A stretch of 5,032 nt of DNA from Lentisphaeria bacterium. GTDB taxonomy: Bacteria > Verrucomicrobiota > Lentisphaeria > Victivallales > GWF2-50-93. The notes under the pieces are model-generated. The model made no database searches and was not told the DNA's origin. It was given only the letters and a program-made list of their open reading frames with translations. A program made the position numbers and the translations under genes. The stretch covers positions 1 through 5,032 of the forward strand of contig JAGVIF010000380.1 of NCBI GenBank assembly GCA_020056205.1. Direction: 5' to 3'. Each line of letters opens with the position of its first letter. The first letter of the stretch is position 1. Of the stretch, positions 4,841 to 5,032 are shown piece after piece.

Positions 4841-4890
4841 AAGCCTCCGGCTTGGTAAGTATTCACCGAACCCCATCCTTTCGGTGAATA
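4841..4890 (+). terminator. Hairpins after the nucleoside hydrolase gene
   Basis: Two stems follow the stop codon: a small one, AAGCC-TCC-GGCTT (4841-4853), and a perfect 11-bp stem TATTCACCGAA (4860-4870) with TTCGGTGAATA (4880-4890) around a 9-nt loop. Neither has a T-run behind it, so intrinsic termination is uncertain. They may stabilise the 3' end of the transcript. The location at the end of the gene block makes a terminator or processing site plausible. Confidence 0.45.
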
Positions 4891-4904
4891 TGGACATCTA
4901 ATAG

Positions 4905-4990
4905 AATGCGAAATCATTTGTTTTTCTATAAAAACATCACATCGTCAACTGTTTTTCGCAAAAAAAGAATAAAAATATGGATTTCGCATT
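4905..4990. promoter_or_regulatory. TGCGAAA/TTTCGCA repeats around the last gene start
   Basis: A perfect 11-bp inverted repeat, AATGCGAAATC (4905-4915) and GATTTCGCATT (4980-4990), has its right arm just inside the ATG at 4977. A third core, TTTCGCA, lies at 4954-4960, 28 bp before the matching core at 4982-4988. Such spaced inverted and direct half-sites resemble operator sites of a dimeric regulator, possibly autoregulation, but part of the match is coding and could be chance. GTTTTT-CTAT-AAAAAC (4920-4935) is an additional small palindrome between them. Confidence 0.35.
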
Positions 4991-5032
4991 TTATTTTTTG
5001 TATAAGTTCAGTAAAAGGACCTGTCTGGGTGC
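4977..5032 (+). CDS. Start of a further gene, cut by the window end
   Basis: ATG 4977 opens a frame that stays open to the last base, giving MDFAFYFLYKFSKRTCLG. The sequence before it (AATAAAAATATG) repeats the bases next to the ribokinase ATG, and no Shine-Dalgarno is visible. The aromatic-basic start is reminiscent of the cupin-type N-terminus of AraC family regulators in this kind of genome, which would suit the operator-like repeats here, but 18 residues cannot establish a family. It may also be no gene at all. Confidence 0.35.
   Translation, partial: MDFAFYFLYKFSKRTCLG

Overview
The window looks like a metabolic island of a free-living or gut-associated heterotrophic bacterium. The probable group is Lentisphaerota/Kiritimatiellota or another PVC-like lineage. 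The grounds are a GxxExxY gene embedded in decamer repeats around ATCGGTGTTA, the short palindromic repeat that encodes the GQASLPV tail of the last full gene, the tandem CCTATACGA 9-mers, and sugar and nucleoside catabolic genes of the kind such genomes carry. The taxonomic call is inference from remembered genome texture, not from a marker gene.

Layout. Bases 1-846 are a repeat mosaic with one small intact gene: repeat A (1-145), a decamer array (101-140), a GxxExxY PD-(D/E)xK family gene (156-524), inverted decamer copies (524-535 and 555-585), a forward copy (627-657) that runs into a 44-bp remnant of a second GxxExxY gene (673-716), and repeat C (732-780). Then come ribokinase (847-1779), a second gene-free mosaic (1780-2096: repeat C again, a small hairpin, repeat A again, the decamer array again), a divergent glycoside hydrolase family 9-like protein (2097-3770), and a nucleoside hydrolase family protein (3893-4837) with a near-perfect Shine-Dalgarno. 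A hairpin-rich tail follows, and a new reading frame starts at 4977 and runs off the window.

The three metabolic genes are co-directional. A nucleoside hydrolase releases ribose from nucleosides and ribokinase converts ribose to ribose 5-phosphate, so these two could form one salvage route. The GH9-like protein has no visible export signal and would act on a glycan fragment or glycoside inside the cell. Their common task is an inference, because no transporter or regulator is visible apart from the possible start of one at the 3' end.

The most unusual content lies between the genes. A 10-bp-period array ending in ATCGGTGGTT-AAAAA sits upstream of four reading-frame starts at quantised distances (15, 15, 29 and 28 nt). 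Ribokinase and the GH9-like gene share an almost identical leader down to the ATG. The mosaic can be explained by a GxxExxY cassette inserted in, or recombined into, a decamer array, plus a deletion between GAAATAAGT direct repeats. No CRISPR array, rRNA, tRNA or transposase gene was seen.
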